This document shows, piece after piece, positions 17,009 to 25,997 of a stretch of DNA of 60,297 nucleotides. The stretch spans positions 1-60,297 of the forward strand of contig NZ_CAMQZG010000021.1 in NCBI RefSeq assembly GCF_947039605.1, read 5' to 3'. The notes beneath the pieces were generated by a model. The model searched no databases. It worked only from the letters and a program-made list of their open reading frames with translations, and was not told the origin of the DNA. Origin of the DNA: an uncultured Clostridium sp. GTDB taxonomy: Bacteria; Bacillota; Clostridia; Clostridiales; Clostridiaceae. Made by a program: the position numbers and the translations under genes. Each line of letters begins with the position of its first letter. Position 1 is the first letter of the stretch.

Positions 17009-18085
17009 TCACCACTCTTGCTCTACATTAAAGAAACTATAAATAAAACTTTGTATCATAACTGCAACTTGAAACAATCCATATAAGACTTCTGGTATAA
17101 AAAGTAGTTTTACAATATAATCTTTAGCTCCTCTTTTCTGCGTATATTTAAGCCTATAAAAAGAATCAACATACGTATAAAAAGTTACTAATATAACTAA
17201 TTTACTTACTTGATAGCTTCTAAATAAATATATAAAAACTATCATAGCTATAAATACTATTAACCTTTGTAACATAACAAAAACAAATAATATGTCATTT
17301 AAAAAATCTTGTGCTGTAACCTTATCAAATCCATGAAATCTAACTGTATCAACACCACCTCTTAACCATCTTAATCTTTGTACATATAATTCTTTTACCC
17401 CTAAAGGAACTTTAGTCCATGCTAGCATCTCTATGGCTACTGAAACTTTCCACTTATGCTTAACGCATAAAGTTAATTCATAATCTTCAACTAAATTATT
17501 TTCTAAATATACCCCTGTTTCAACTCCAAATCGCTCTTTTCTATACTCAATCACATATTTTAATACCTCAACTTTAAATATTGCCGCCATTCCATGTACT
17601 ACCTTTATTCTTCCATCAGTCTCAACTCTATGTGCATCAAACTGCCCATACTCAATATGTTGTAAATGCCAAACAAAGTCTTCTAATAAATTTATTTTTT
17701 CACTTTTATTATATTTTAAAATTCCTGCTCTTGAACAAACAGCACCATATGCTTCATCTGACTCTATTTTTTTCAAACCTTCAAATATGCAATTTTCATC
17801 TAAAAGTGTATCTGCATCCATTACTAATACATACCCTTCAATTTCATTATTTCTAAAATATTGGTTTAACGCTCCTGCTTTTTTACCTTTATTCTCAACA
17901 GTCTTAATAACCTCAAATGTTTCATTTTTATATTTTTCTAAAACTTCTTCTGTTTTATCTGTACAGTTATCACATATTATAACAATTTTATCAGCTGGTC
18001 TAGTTTGTTTAAATATACTTTCTAACGTTTCTTCTATCTTATCCTCTTCATTATGTGCTGGAATTAACATAGTTAATTTTTTCAT
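17009..18085 (-). CDS. Processive-type family 2 glycosyltransferase
   Basis: 358 aa from ATG 18085 (GGGTG 8 nt upstream; an earlier in-frame GTG has no SD). GT-A domain: LIPAHNEEDKIEETLESI, VMDADT (UDP-sugar/metal DxD), NLVEDYEL (catalytic base) and QRLRW (QxxRW), the set found in BcsA/HasA/IcaA-type synthases. Two to three C-terminal membrane helices follow. It probably polymerises or transfers sugars at the membrane, but it is shorter than IcaA (about 410 aa) and lacks an N-terminal membrane pair, so a single-transfer role is also possible. Confidence 0.85.
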   Translation of the reverse strand: MKKLTMLIPAHNEEDKIEETLESIFKQTRPADKIVIICDNCTDKTEEVLEKYKNETFEVIKTVENKGKKAGALNQYFRNNEIEGYVLVMDADTLLDENCIFEGLKKIESDEAYGAVCSRAGILKYNKSEKINLLEDFVWHLQHIEYGQFDAHRVETDGRIKVVHGMAAIFKVEVLKYVIEYRKERFGVETGVYLENNLVEDYELTLCVKHKWKVSVAIEMLAWTKVPLGVKELYVQRLRWLRGGVDTVRFHGFDKVTAQDFLNDILFVFVMLQRLIVFIAMIVFIYLFRSYQVSKLVILVTFYTYVDSFYRLKYTQKRGAKDYIVKLLFIPEVLYGLFQVAVMIQSFIYSFFNVEQEW

Positions 18086-18167
18086 TTGTTTTACACCCAC
18101 TTAGTTCTCTTCTAATTTATATTTATAAGGGTATTGTTTCCTAAAATCTTATATATATCCTTATAAT

Positions 18168-18200
18168 GAAAAAATACTCTAGAAATTTTTCTAGAGTATT
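18168..18200 (-). terminator. Terminator of the opp operon
   Basis: AATACTCTAGAAA pairs with TTTCTAGAGTATT; on the minus strand TTTTTTCATTAT follows. Placed just after the oppF stop at 18207. Confidence 0.75.
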
Positions 18201-18206
18201 TTATAT

Positions 18207-19109
18207 TCAATTAACCATATAAACTAAATGGTCTTTTTCAACTTCAATTAGCTCTGATTTATCAAAATTAAAAACTTTATCATCCTCTTCATAAGAACTT
18301 ACTATATTAAGATTCCTATACCTTGGATTTGCAACAAGTTTTGAACTAATTAAAAGCTTTGTATATGGATGAAGTGGATTTTTATATAACTCATCAGCTT
18401 TTGCAATTTCAACTATTTTACCTTTATACATTACAGCTATTCTATCGCTTATATAGCGTACCATAGATAAATCATGTGCTATAAATATGCATGCTAAATC
18501 ATGATTATTTTTTAAGTGCTTAAATAAATTAACAATTTGCGCTTGCATAGATACATCTAATGATGCAATAGGTTCATCTGCTATTATAAGCTTTGGTTTT
18601 AAAATTAACGCTCTAGCTATCGAAACTCTTTGTCTTTGCCCCCCTGAAAGTTCTGATGGATATTTAAATAAATCTTCTTGTGTTAGTCCAACACTTTGAG
18701 CAGTCTTTTTAACTCTTTCTAATAATTCTTTTTTACTTTTACAAATACCCTTAATTCTAAGTGGCTCTGATATAATACTTAAAATATTCTTTTTTTGATT
18801 TAAACTAGATGTTGAATCTTGAAATATTATTTGCATATCAGTTGTTATCTTATCTTTATTTTGCTTATATTCTCTCTTATTATTTAACTCTATCCCTTGA
18901 AATTTTATAGACCCCCCTGTTGATTCATGTATCTTTATTATACTCCTCCCAAGAGTTGACTTTCCTGAACCCGACTCTCCAACAATTCCCAAAACTTCAC
19001 CATTATAAAGTTCAAAACTAATATCGTCCACAGCTTTAACTATACTTTTTCTACTAAGAGAAAAATGTTTTTTTAGATTTTTTACCTCAAGAACCTTATT
19101 ATCAAGCAT
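18207..19109 (-). CDS. Peptide ABC transporter ATPase, OppF/DppF type
   Basis: 300 aa. Walker A GESGSGKSTLGR near residue 45, Q-loop IFQDSTSSLNQ, signature LSGGQRQRVSIARAL, Walker B LIIADEPIASLD, H-loop FIAHDLSMV, and the C-terminal oligopeptide-ABC extension (NPLHPYTKLLI). It powers uptake of peptides with the partner ATPase. It overlaps the partner gene by 8 bp and ends the operon. No SD conflict; ATG start. Confidence 0.92.
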   Translation of the reverse strand: MLDNKVLEVKNLKKHFSLSRKSIVKAVDDISFELYNGEVLGIVGESGSGKSTLGRSIIKIHESTGGSIKFQGIELNNKREYKQNKDKITTDMQIIFQDSTSSLNQKKNILSIISEPLRIKGICKSKKELLERVKKTAQSVGLTQEDLFKYPSELSGGQRQRVSIARALILKPKLIIADEPIASLDVSMQAQIVNLFKHLKNNHDLACIFIAHDLSMVRYISDRIAVMYKGKIVEIAKADELYKNPLHPYTKLLISSKLVANPRYRNLNIVSSYEEDDKVFNFDKSELIEVEKDHLVYMVN

Positions 19110-20091
19110 TATTTAAAGTCTCCTCTAAATGGATGTTATTTAGTTCTTTAAACAATGGATGAAGTGTCCAAGTTGCCGCCTTATGTGTTTTGCTAATCTC
19201 AAACATTGGAGGTTCTTGATTGAAATCTATTACAAGTGCATTTTTATTTCTTCTTGCAAAACAATCTCCTACGGGAATATCAATAAGACTTGGTGGTGCA
19301 CCCTCTAAACTTTCAAGGTCTTTATTCATATCCTCACCTGGAAGTGCATTCATAAGTGCTTTAGTATAAGGATGTTTAGGATTTTCAAAAATTTCTCTTG
19401 ATGTTCCAATCTCCACAAATTTCCCTGCATACATAACTGCTACTCTATCTGCTATATTTGCAACAATAGATAAATCATGTGTTACAAATATAATACTTAA
19501 TTTTATTCTATCTCTTAAATCTAAAATCAAATTAAGTATTTGCTTTTGTATTGTAACATCAAGTGCAGTTGTGGGTTCATCTGCAATTAAAATATTAGGA
19601 TTTGTACAAAGTGCTATTGCAATAACAATTCTTTGTCTCATTCCACCTGAAAATTCATATGGTCTTGAATTATATCTTTCTATCGCATTTTCTATTCCTA
19701 CAAGTTCCATAAACTTAATTGCTTCAAGTTTTGCTACTTTTTTGCTCATCCTTTTTTGATTTAATATACCTTCTCTTATTTGATCTCCAATTTTCATAGT
19801 CGGATTTAATGCTGTCATTGGATTTTGAAATATCATAGATATATAACTCATATTTTTTTCTTCCTTACTTTTTAATGGAAGATTTATTTCTCCCTCTGCT
19901 ATGTATCCATTTTTCGGAAGAATACCTTGAATAGCTCTACAAAGCATTGTCTTTCCACATCCTGATTCACCAACAATTGCAAGAACTTCACCCTTGTTAA
20001 GATCTAAATCAATCCCTCTAACAGCTTTTACAATTCCACGTTTTGTTACTATATCTACCTTTAAATTATTTATTTTTAAAATACAAGTCAT
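19102..20091 (-). CDS. Peptide ABC transporter ATPase, OppD/DppD type
   Basis: 329 aa. Walker A GESGCGKTMLCR, signature FSGGMRQRIVIAIAL, Walker B LIADEPTTALD, H-loop VTHDLSIV, and the oligo-HPY C-terminal region with HPYTKALMNALPGEDM. It contains PVGDCFARR, the segment where many OppD/DppD proteins have a Cys cluster; only one Cys is present here. GGAGGTGG lies 4 nt before ATG. It pairs with OppF. Confidence 0.92.
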   Translation of the reverse strand: MTCILKINNLKVDIVTKRGIVKAVRGIDLDLNKGEVLAIVGESGCGKTMLCRAIQGILPKNGYIAEGEINLPLKSKEEKNMSYISMIFQNPMTALNPTMKIGDQIREGILNQKRMSKKVAKLEAIKFMELVGIENAIERYNSRPYEFSGGMRQRIVIAIALCTNPNILIADEPTTALDVTIQKQILNLILDLRDRIKLSIIFVTHDLSIVANIADRVAVMYAGKFVEIGTSREIFENPKHPYTKALMNALPGEDMNKDLESLEGAPPSLIDIPVGDCFARRNKNALVIDFNQEPPMFEISKTHKAATWTLHPLFKELNNIHLEETLNNA

Positions 20092-20117
20092 AAATCCACC
20101 TCCAATTGAAATTTTAA

Positions 20118-20147
20118 TTATAGATGAGATTTAACTCTCATCTATAA
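20118..20147. other. Perfect 12-bp hairpin between the binding-protein and oppD genes
   Basis: TTATAGATGAGA and TCTCATCTATAA enclose a 6-nt loop. On the transcribed minus strand only a weak TTAAAATTT follows, so it should act as a partial terminator or 3' stabiliser. That is a common way to give the binding protein more mRNA than the ATPases. Confidence 0.6.
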
Positions 20148-20154
20148 TGTTTTT

Positions 20155-21744
20155 TTAATCTTGTGAAATTGTCCATTCATCTACATTAAAGAATATCCCA
20201 ACTCCATGATGTCCAAGTACTGTATCTGATGATAAACCTTTTAATTTATCCTCAGCTGCATAAATTGCATCAATATATGCTATATATGTGTATGGCATAT
20301 CAAGAGCCATCTCTTCTTGGAATTCTTTATAAAGTTTTAATCTTTCATCATTGTCATCAGTAGCCCTTGCTGCTTTTAATAACTCATCAACCTTTGCATT
20401 TGAATATCCATTATAGTTCGCCCCCTTATCAGTTCCAAAAACTTTATAAGTATGATCATCAGGATCAAATGGACTTCCCCATCCTATAAGATAAGTATCC
20501 TGATTTGCCCAGTCTACCTCTGCGTTAACGGTTACTTTAGTTTCTACACCAATTTCCTTAAATTGCTGTGAACATATATTAGCCATATCTATCCTAACTT
20601 GGTCACCCTCACCACAAACTATTTCAAATGCTAACTTTTGTCCATCTTTTTCATATATTTTATTAGCTCCAAGTTTCCAGCCTAATTTTTCAATCTCTTC
20701 TTTTGCTTTCTGGGGATTATACTCAAACTTCTCCATATCTGGATTGTTATACGGTCCTGCTTGAAGAGGTGAATATGCTGTGTATCCTTGTCCTAAAAGA
20801 ACACTATCAATTATAACTTCTCTATCAATTCCATAACTTAGTGCATTAGGTAAATCTTTATTTGCTTTAAAGAAATCAGAATTAAAGTTATACATTATAC
20901 CTCTATAATCTGCTGTTTTAAATTCATGAATTTCAAAATCTTCATTTCCTTCTAAAGCTGGCATATCTTTTGGTGTAATTTGCGCTAAATCAAGTTCTCC
21001 TGATTTAAGTTGTAATGCCTTTGCCTTTGCATCTGTAACTATCTTAAATATCATATTATCAATTTCTGGCTCACCCTTATAGTATTCAGTATTCTTTACA
21101 AGTGTTATACTTTGTCCTGTATCCCATTTATCTAATTTATAAGGACCTGTCCCTATTGGCTTTTTATTAAACTCACTTGTTGTAATATCTTTCCCTGCTA
21201 AAATATGCTCTGGTATTATTCCAACAGTTAAATAATCTAAAATAGCAACATTAGGCTCTTTAAGTTTTATTTTAACTTCAGAATCCGAAACTATTTCTAC
21301 CGATTCAATATCTTCATAATTTGATGCAATCTCTGACATAGAATCTGGATTTTGAATAGTTTCTATTGTAAATTTAACATCCTTTGAAGTAAAAGGTTCT
21401 CCATCATGCCACTTAACATCAGTTCTAAGTTTAAAAGTATAAGTATCACTTGCTTTATCAAATTCCCAACTTTCTGCAAGTGCAGGAATTATATTATTAT
21501 TCTTATCTCTAGCTGTAAGTCCTGTAAATATAAGAGAGTTTATCTCTCCATGTTCTTTTATAGCTGGATTTATACTTGTATAATCTCCACTTCCATAAAC
21601 TAAAGTTTCATTATCACCTTTAGCCTCAACCTTTGATGACTCTCCCTTTTTCTCCTCTATATCATCTGTGCCACAAGCCACAAATCCAACTGATAATGCC
21701 ATAACCCCTGCAAGCATTAAAGCTTTTAATTTAATTTTTTTCAT
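20155..21744 (-). CDS. Peptide-binding lipoprotein (SBP family 5)
   Basis: 529 aa. Lipoprotein signal peptide with lipobox FVAC; the lipidated cysteine is about residue 24. The family 5 signature region is near residue 80-100 (SLIFTGLTARDKNNNIIPALAESWE), followed by YTFKLRTDVKWHDGEPFTSKDVKFT. It captures oligopeptides, or dipeptides/nickel chelates, at the outer face for the OppBCDF importer. It sits after the permeases in the operon, unlike the common oppA-first order. SD AAGGGGG. Ligand not predictable. Confidence 0.9.
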   Translation of the reverse strand: MKKIKLKALMLAGVMALSVGFVACGTDDIEEKKGESSKVEAKGDNETLVYGSGDYTSINPAIKEHGEINSLIFTGLTARDKNNNIIPALAESWEFDKASDTYTFKLRTDVKWHDGEPFTSKDVKFTIETIQNPDSMSEIASNYEDIESVEIVSDSEVKIKLKEPNVAILDYLTVGIIPEHILAGKDITTSEFNKKPIGTGPYKLDKWDTGQSITLVKNTEYYKGEPEIDNMIFKIVTDAKAKALQLKSGELDLAQITPKDMPALEGNEDFEIHEFKTADYRGIMYNFNSDFFKANKDLPNALSYGIDREVIIDSVLLGQGYTAYSPLQAGPYNNPDMEKFEYNPQKAKEEIEKLGWKLGANKIYEKDGQKLAFEIVCGEGDQVRIDMANICSQQFKEIGVETKVTVNAEVDWANQDTYLIGWGSPFDPDDHTYKVFGTDKGANYNGYSNAKVDELLKAARATDDNDERLKLYKEFQEEMALDMPYTYIAYIDAIYAAEDKLKGLSSDTVLGHHGVGIFFNVDEWTISQD

Positions 21745-21765
21745 TTTTAAACTGCCCCCTTAAAT

Positions 21766-22665
21766 TTATAAATTACTTTGTTTTTTATTTGAAATACCTC
21801 TTAAATAATTACCTATATTGGTAATACAAAGAAGTGTTATAACTAAGAAAAATCCTGGGATTATAATAATCCACCATAAATTTGATAATAATGCACTATC
21901 AGCAAGTGATAGCATACTTCCCCAAGAAATACTATCTATCGGAAGTCCTATTCCTAAAAAACTAAGCGTTGCCTCAGTTCCTATCGCCGCAGCTATACTT
22001 GTAACTACCATAAACATTATTGCGGGTATAAAATTAAGAATCATATGCTCTTTTAATATATGAAAAAATCCTGCCCCCATAGTTTTTGAAGCTAGTATAT
22101 ACTCACTATGTTTTATTTGACTTACCTCTGCTCTAACAACTTTAGCCATATTCATCCAACTTGTTATTCCTATAATAAAGGCTAAACTTATAACACTTGA
22201 TTCTCCAAGCATCCCTTGAATAAAAATTATCACTAAAATTGATGGTATTGTAAGTATAATTTCAGTTATCCTCATCATTAAGTCATCAATATAACTATTT
22301 GAACATGCGCTCACAGTACCGTATATAATTGCAATTACTGTTGATATTAAAGTAGCTAGAAAACCTATAAATAGTGATATTCTACCTCCATACCAAATCA
22401 TTGAAAAAATATCTCTCCCCATTGTATCTGTTCCAAATAAAAACTCACTACTTGGAGCACTTGAAACATCTCTTAAGTTTAAATAACTTGGGTCATGTGT
22501 CATAACTCCCTCTGCAAAAATACAAAGTAAAATTATAACCCCTAAAATTCCAAATGATATATATGGTCTTTTACTCTTTATCTTTTTTAAATTTTTATTC
22601 TCTTTAAGATTATTTAAATAACCCTTATTTCCTATAATTTTAAAATCACTTTTTTGTAAATTCAA
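21766..22665 (-). CDS. Peptide ABC transporter permease, OppC/DppC type
   Basis: 299 aa, six membrane helices. N-terminal OppC domain followed by FGTDTMGRDIFSMIWYGGRISLFIGF, and the EAA-type loop near residue 195 (VRAEVSQIKHSEYILASKTMGAG). Starts at TTG 22665 with GGGGGG 7 nt upstream, overlapping the end of oppB by 20 nt. Forms the channel with OppB. Confidence 0.9.
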   Translation of the reverse strand: MNLQKSDFKIIGNKGYLNNLKENKNLKKIKSKRPYISFGILGVIILLCIFAEGVMTHDPSYLNLRDVSSAPSSEFLFGTDTMGRDIFSMIWYGGRISLFIGFLATLISTVIAIIYGTVSACSNSYIDDLMMRITEIILTIPSILVIIFIQGMLGESSVISLAFIIGITSWMNMAKVVRAEVSQIKHSEYILASKTMGAGFFHILKEHMILNFIPAIMFMVVTSIAAAIGTEATLSFLGIGLPIDSISWGSMLSLADSALLSNLWWIIIIPGFFLVITLLCITNIGNYLRGISNKKQSNL

Positions 22666-23629
22666 AATATTCCCCCCTTACTTGCTTTGTTCTAGGGTCT
22701 ATTTTATTATTTATCATCTCAGCTACAATATTGCTTATTATTATAACCACACCTGTAATTAGGCATAAAACCATTAGCATATTATAATCATGATATTTAG
22801 CACTTTCAAATGTAAGTGACCCCATCCCTGGATATGAGAATATCTTCTCAACAACAAATGTACCTCCAAGAATATGAGGAATTGAAATTGCCATAATTGT
22901 AATAAGTGCAGGCATTATATTTTTAAGACAATGCTTATAAACAATAACCCTATTACTACAACCTTTTATTTTTGCAAGTAAGACATAGTCTTCTCTAATC
23001 TCTTCTAAAAGTTTATTTCTTATCATGTAAGCATAATACCAAACATGACCTAAGACCATAACTATAAGCGGTAATATTAAATGTTCTATTCTTGATACTA
23101 CACTTTCCTCTTGTCCTATTTTGTAAGCTCCACTACTTGGTAAAACATTTAGGTTAATACTAAATATAAGTATTAATACTAAAGCTACCCAAAAAGTAGG
23201 AATTGAATTTATTATATTACCAACCATGCAAACTATCCGGTCAAAAATATTACCTTCATTAAGCGCACAAAATATCCCAAGTAATGTACAAAGAATAAAT
23301 GTAAGTATATAAGCTGATACGCCAAGTATAATTGTATTTATAAAAACATCACCAATAACTGATATGACATCATCTTTATACTTATATGAAATTCCAAAAT
23401 CACCTTTTAGTGCATCTTTAATCCAAATTCCATATTGCTGATATATTGGTTTATTTAGACCTAATTTTTCTGTTGCAACCTGTTGTTGCTCTATAGACAT
23501 TCTTTCGACGGCCTCTCCATAGTAAGACTTCAAAGGCTCACCTGGTGCTAATCTAGACATATAAAAAACAATGAAAGAAAGTATGAAAATAGACAAAAAG
23601 AATTGTAAAAATTTCTTTAAAAATATAAT
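22646..23629 (-). CDS. Peptide ABC transporter permease, OppB/DppB type, probable ATT start
   Basis: First operon gene. Typical OppB features: FYMSRLAPGEPL, GLNKPIYQQYGIWIKDALKGDFG, EAA loop (RNKLLEEIREDYVLLAKIKGCSN) and VEKIFSYPGMGSL. The only usual start codon is TTG 23596, which has no SD and would remove most of the first membrane helix (IIFLKKFLQFFLSIFILSF). AGGAGG at 23638-23643 is 8 nt upstream of an in-frame ATT at 23629, and an in-frame TAG lies within the SD itself. I therefore place the start at ATT (327 aa). If TTG is used the protein is 316 aa. Confidence 0.85.
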   Translation of the reverse strand: MIFLKKFLQFFLSIFILSFIVFYMSRLAPGEPLKSYYGEAVERMSIEQQQVATEKLGLNKPIYQQYGIWIKDALKGDFGISYKYKDDVISVIGDVFINTIILGVSAYILTFILCTLLGIFCALNEGNIFDRIVCMVGNIINSIPTFWVALVLILIFSINLNVLPSSGAYKIGQEESVVSRIEHLILPLIVMVLGHVWYYAYMIRNKLLEEIREDYVLLAKIKGCSNRVIVYKHCLKNIMPALITIMAISIPHILGGTFVVEKIFSYPGMGSLTFESAKYHDYNMLMVLCLITGVVIIISNIVAEMINNKIDPRTKQVRGEYFEFTKK

Positions 23630-23698
23630 CTTTATCCCCTCCTAAAAATTTTGACTAAGTAAATTTTCTCGTTAACGATAAATGTTTATCTATTGATT

Positions 23699-23727
23699 AT
23701 CTTATCTCAATTGCCGATATTTTACAA
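23699..23727 (-). promoter_or_regulatory. Sigma-A promoter of the opp operon
   Basis: TTGTAA and TAAGAT with an exact 17-bp spacer on the minus strand, about 70 bp before oppB. Confidence 0.45.
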
Positions 23728-23915
23728 TATCTTTTTTGTTTTTTACTTTAATAATTTAATTAGATTAAAATAATATAAGTTAACATAATATTCTGTTTTT
23801 ACTATTATTTATTTATTTTTATCAGCATATTTTATTGATTTATTAAATGTATACGTTTTATTTTTTTCATTTCATCTGCTATACTAAAAAAAACAAATGA
23901 TAAGGAGCTGTTATT

Positions 23916-24344
23916 ATGCTATTAGTATTCTGTAACAACTATAGAGAGGTTCAAAAATTAAATGTATTTAGCGATACAAAGGATATCCCATATATAGAGT
24001 TTTATATCCCAAGAAAAACTACAGACTTTAAAATCTGTAAGCCTTTTGAACTTGAAAAAACAATAGAGGAAATCAAAGCCAGCCTAAAAGATGATGAATG
24101 GATGTCTGACTTAAACGTTAGTGGCTTATCTAATGAATCTACTTGTATTTCATATGCTATAACAAAAGAAGTAATGTATGTTGTACCAGTTGAAAACTCA
24201 ACACACAAAGAAGTTAAAACTTTCATAAATAATCTTATTAGAAATAATGAAGTCATTGATATTGATAGATTACAAACAGAGCTTAATAGAACTAAAGCAT
24301 CTACAATTTCAGAATTTGCCGAAAACATAATAAGAAGAATTTAA
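23916..24344 (+). CDS. Hypothetical protein, 142 aa
   Basis: Unrecognised. Soluble, mixed alpha/beta, acidic; no signal peptide or membrane span. AAGGAG lies 8 nt before ATG and TATACT at 23879 gives a plausible -10. Visible: a strand-rich N-terminus (MLLVFCNNYREV, YIEFYIPRK), a helix with EKTIEEIKASLKDD, a hydrophobic strand EVMYVVPVEN and a C-terminal helical region. It stands alone, divergent from the opp operon. Confidence 0.75.
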   Translation: MLLVFCNNYREVQKLNVFSDTKDIPYIEFYIPRKTTDFKICKPFELEKTIEEIKASLKDDEWMSDLNVSGLSNESTCISYAITKEVMYVVPVENSTHKEVKTFINNLIRNNEVIDIDRLQTELNRTKASTISEFAENIIRRI

Positions 24345-24466
24345 TCTAGTGGGCATGTTGTTAATTCAATATGTCTTATTTTTTTATTTATGACATAAAT
24401 TTTTTTCTTAAAGTACATACTAATATTGTAATAATATAATCTATAAGTCAGTTAGGAGGCATTATT

Positions 24467-24889
24467 TTGAATCTTAATAACAAAAAAGACGAAAATAAAT
24501 TAAAACTAGAATATACACTTAATAGTTGTATAAGTCTTCCATCTAATTTCAAAAGAACTGATTATTTTCAAAGTAGTAAATATAAAAATAATGTATATGA
24601 AATTGAAAGCTTTGATGATTATGATAAAAATTTAGTTAGATTCATTTGTAGATTTATTTATTCTTTTGAATCAATAAAAGAAACTAAGTTTTATTCAGAT
24701 GAACTAGAAAATTATAGAAAATCAATTGAAAGTTTTCTTGATTCTATACTTAGTATATCCTCTAAAGCTAGTGAAACTGAAGCTGAACTTTTAATCAGAT
24801 CACTTGCACCAATTGCTTTTCCTATACTAAGAAAAAATACTCCTAATATTATTCGCATTTCAGATTTTCCAGAGGACTACTTAGAATAA
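24467..24889 (+). CDS. Hypothetical protein, 140 aa (TTG start)
   Basis: Unrecognised. TTG start chosen because a perfect AGGAGG lies 7 nt upstream. Acidic, mostly helical C-terminal half (ENYRKSIESFLDSILSIS, ETEAELLIRSLAPIAFPIL). No signal peptide or metal motif. It follows the 142-aa gene by 122 bp with its own upstream AT-rich region and shares no obvious sequence with it. Confidence 0.75.
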   Translation: MNLNNKKDENKLKLEYTLNSCISLPSNFKRTDYFQSSKYKNNVYEIESFDDYDKNLVRFICRFIYSFESIKETKFYSDELENYRKSIESFLDSILSISSKASETEAELLIRSLAPIAFPILRKNTPNIIRISDFPEDYLE

Positions 24890-24905
24890 TTATCTATAAA
24901 CAGAT

Positions 24906-24940
24906 AAAAGACTATTCCAAATTATTTGAAATAGTCTTTT
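24906..24940. terminator. Bidirectional terminator
   Basis: AAAAGACTATT pairs with AATAGTCTTTT across a 13-nt loop. It lies between the convergent 140-aa gene and the ABC-2 permease gene and can serve both. Confidence 0.7.
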
Positions 24941-24950
24941 GCTTGTTTAT

Positions 24951-25997
24951 TTAATTACTTGATGCAAACTCACTTATTTTATAAGTTCCTGTAGTAAATA
25001 TTGCAATTCCCATAAGAAGTAATACTACTACTCCACTAACTAAATTCCCCTTTGCAATTTCTCCAACCCAATAAAATGGTGAAATATATCCTATCATCCC
25101 AAGATATGATACCGATTCAGGTAAATAAGGAACCATAATTCCTATTATCCCAATAAGGAAAAGTCCAAGCCCTGTAAATGTTACTACTCCAGATACAATT
25201 TCAGGCTTTTTAAACCACCTCACTGTAAATATTGTAATTGCTACAAATACAAAACTAGCAAGTATCACAGATATATATCCATTAAAAGCTACAACCCCCT
25301 CAAGCATCTTTGTTTCTTTAACTAAAGTATAAGTTACACACATTGACATTGATAAAAATATAAATGCTGAAAGAAAACTACCTATTAAAACCTCATAACT
25401 TCTATTAGGTGTTGTTATAGCTCTTTTTAAAACATTCTGTGCTTTAAGTTTCATCAAATCATCTGTTATCATTGCGGTTGTAATAAAACCATAATAAATA
25501 ATCATTAATAAACTCATAAGTCCAAGTGGCAAACTTTCTTTTCGAATTATTTTAATTGAAATATTCTCATCTAATTTTGCCCCTAAAATTTCTTGTTCTA
25601 ATAAACTTGTTGTTGCCTCATTGCTTATACTTATTACATCTAAACTTCCTCCATTTAAACTGTGTACTAAAACTTCTGGTAACTTTTTGTTTTTTATTTT
25701 TTCCTGATATCCAGATTTTATAGTTATAGCTGCATTCCATCCCTCGTCTATTGCCTCTTCATCATCAAACCCGTTATCTAAAATTTTTATATCTTTATTT
25801 TTTTGAATCTCACTAATTAACATTTGTGAATATTCACTTTTGTCCTCATCTACAATAATAATTTTTTCTTTTTCTACTGTATGGTTTCCTCCCATTGTCA
25901 TTAATACTATTATGGGTAATAAAACTCCAAAGGATAGCATTACAGGATTTTTAATAAGTCTTTTTAAATTTATAACTGTAAGTTTAAATATTTTCAT
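24951..25997 (-). CDS. ABC-2 type exporter permease (second subunit)
   Basis: 348 aa. One N-terminal membrane helix, an extracytoplasmic domain of about 120 residues (IIIVDEDKSEYSQMLISEIQ), then five helices: the ABC2_membrane_3 layout. It overlaps the stop/start with the first permease gene, so translation is coupled. With the ATPase gene at 27089 it makes a heteromeric exporter of unknown cargo, possibly a peptide antibiotic or lipid-like compound given the adjacent DesK/NarL-type regulators. Confidence 0.85.
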   Translation of the reverse strand: MKIFKLTVINLKRLIKNPVMLSFGVLLPIIVLMTMGGNHTVEKEKIIIVDEDKSEYSQMLISEIQKNKDIKILDNGFDDEEAIDEGWNAAITIKSGYQEKIKNKKLPEVLVHSLNGGSLDVISISNEATTSLLEQEILGAKLDENISIKIIRKESLPLGLMSLLMIIYYGFITTAMITDDLMKLKAQNVLKRAITTPNRSYEVLIGSFLSAFIFLSMSMCVTYTLVKETKMLEGVVAFNGYISVILASFVFVAITIFTVRWFKKPEIVSGVVTFTGLGLFLIGIIGIMVPYLPESVSYLGMIGYISPFYWVGEIAKGNLVSGVVVLLLMGIAIFTTGTYKISEFASSN

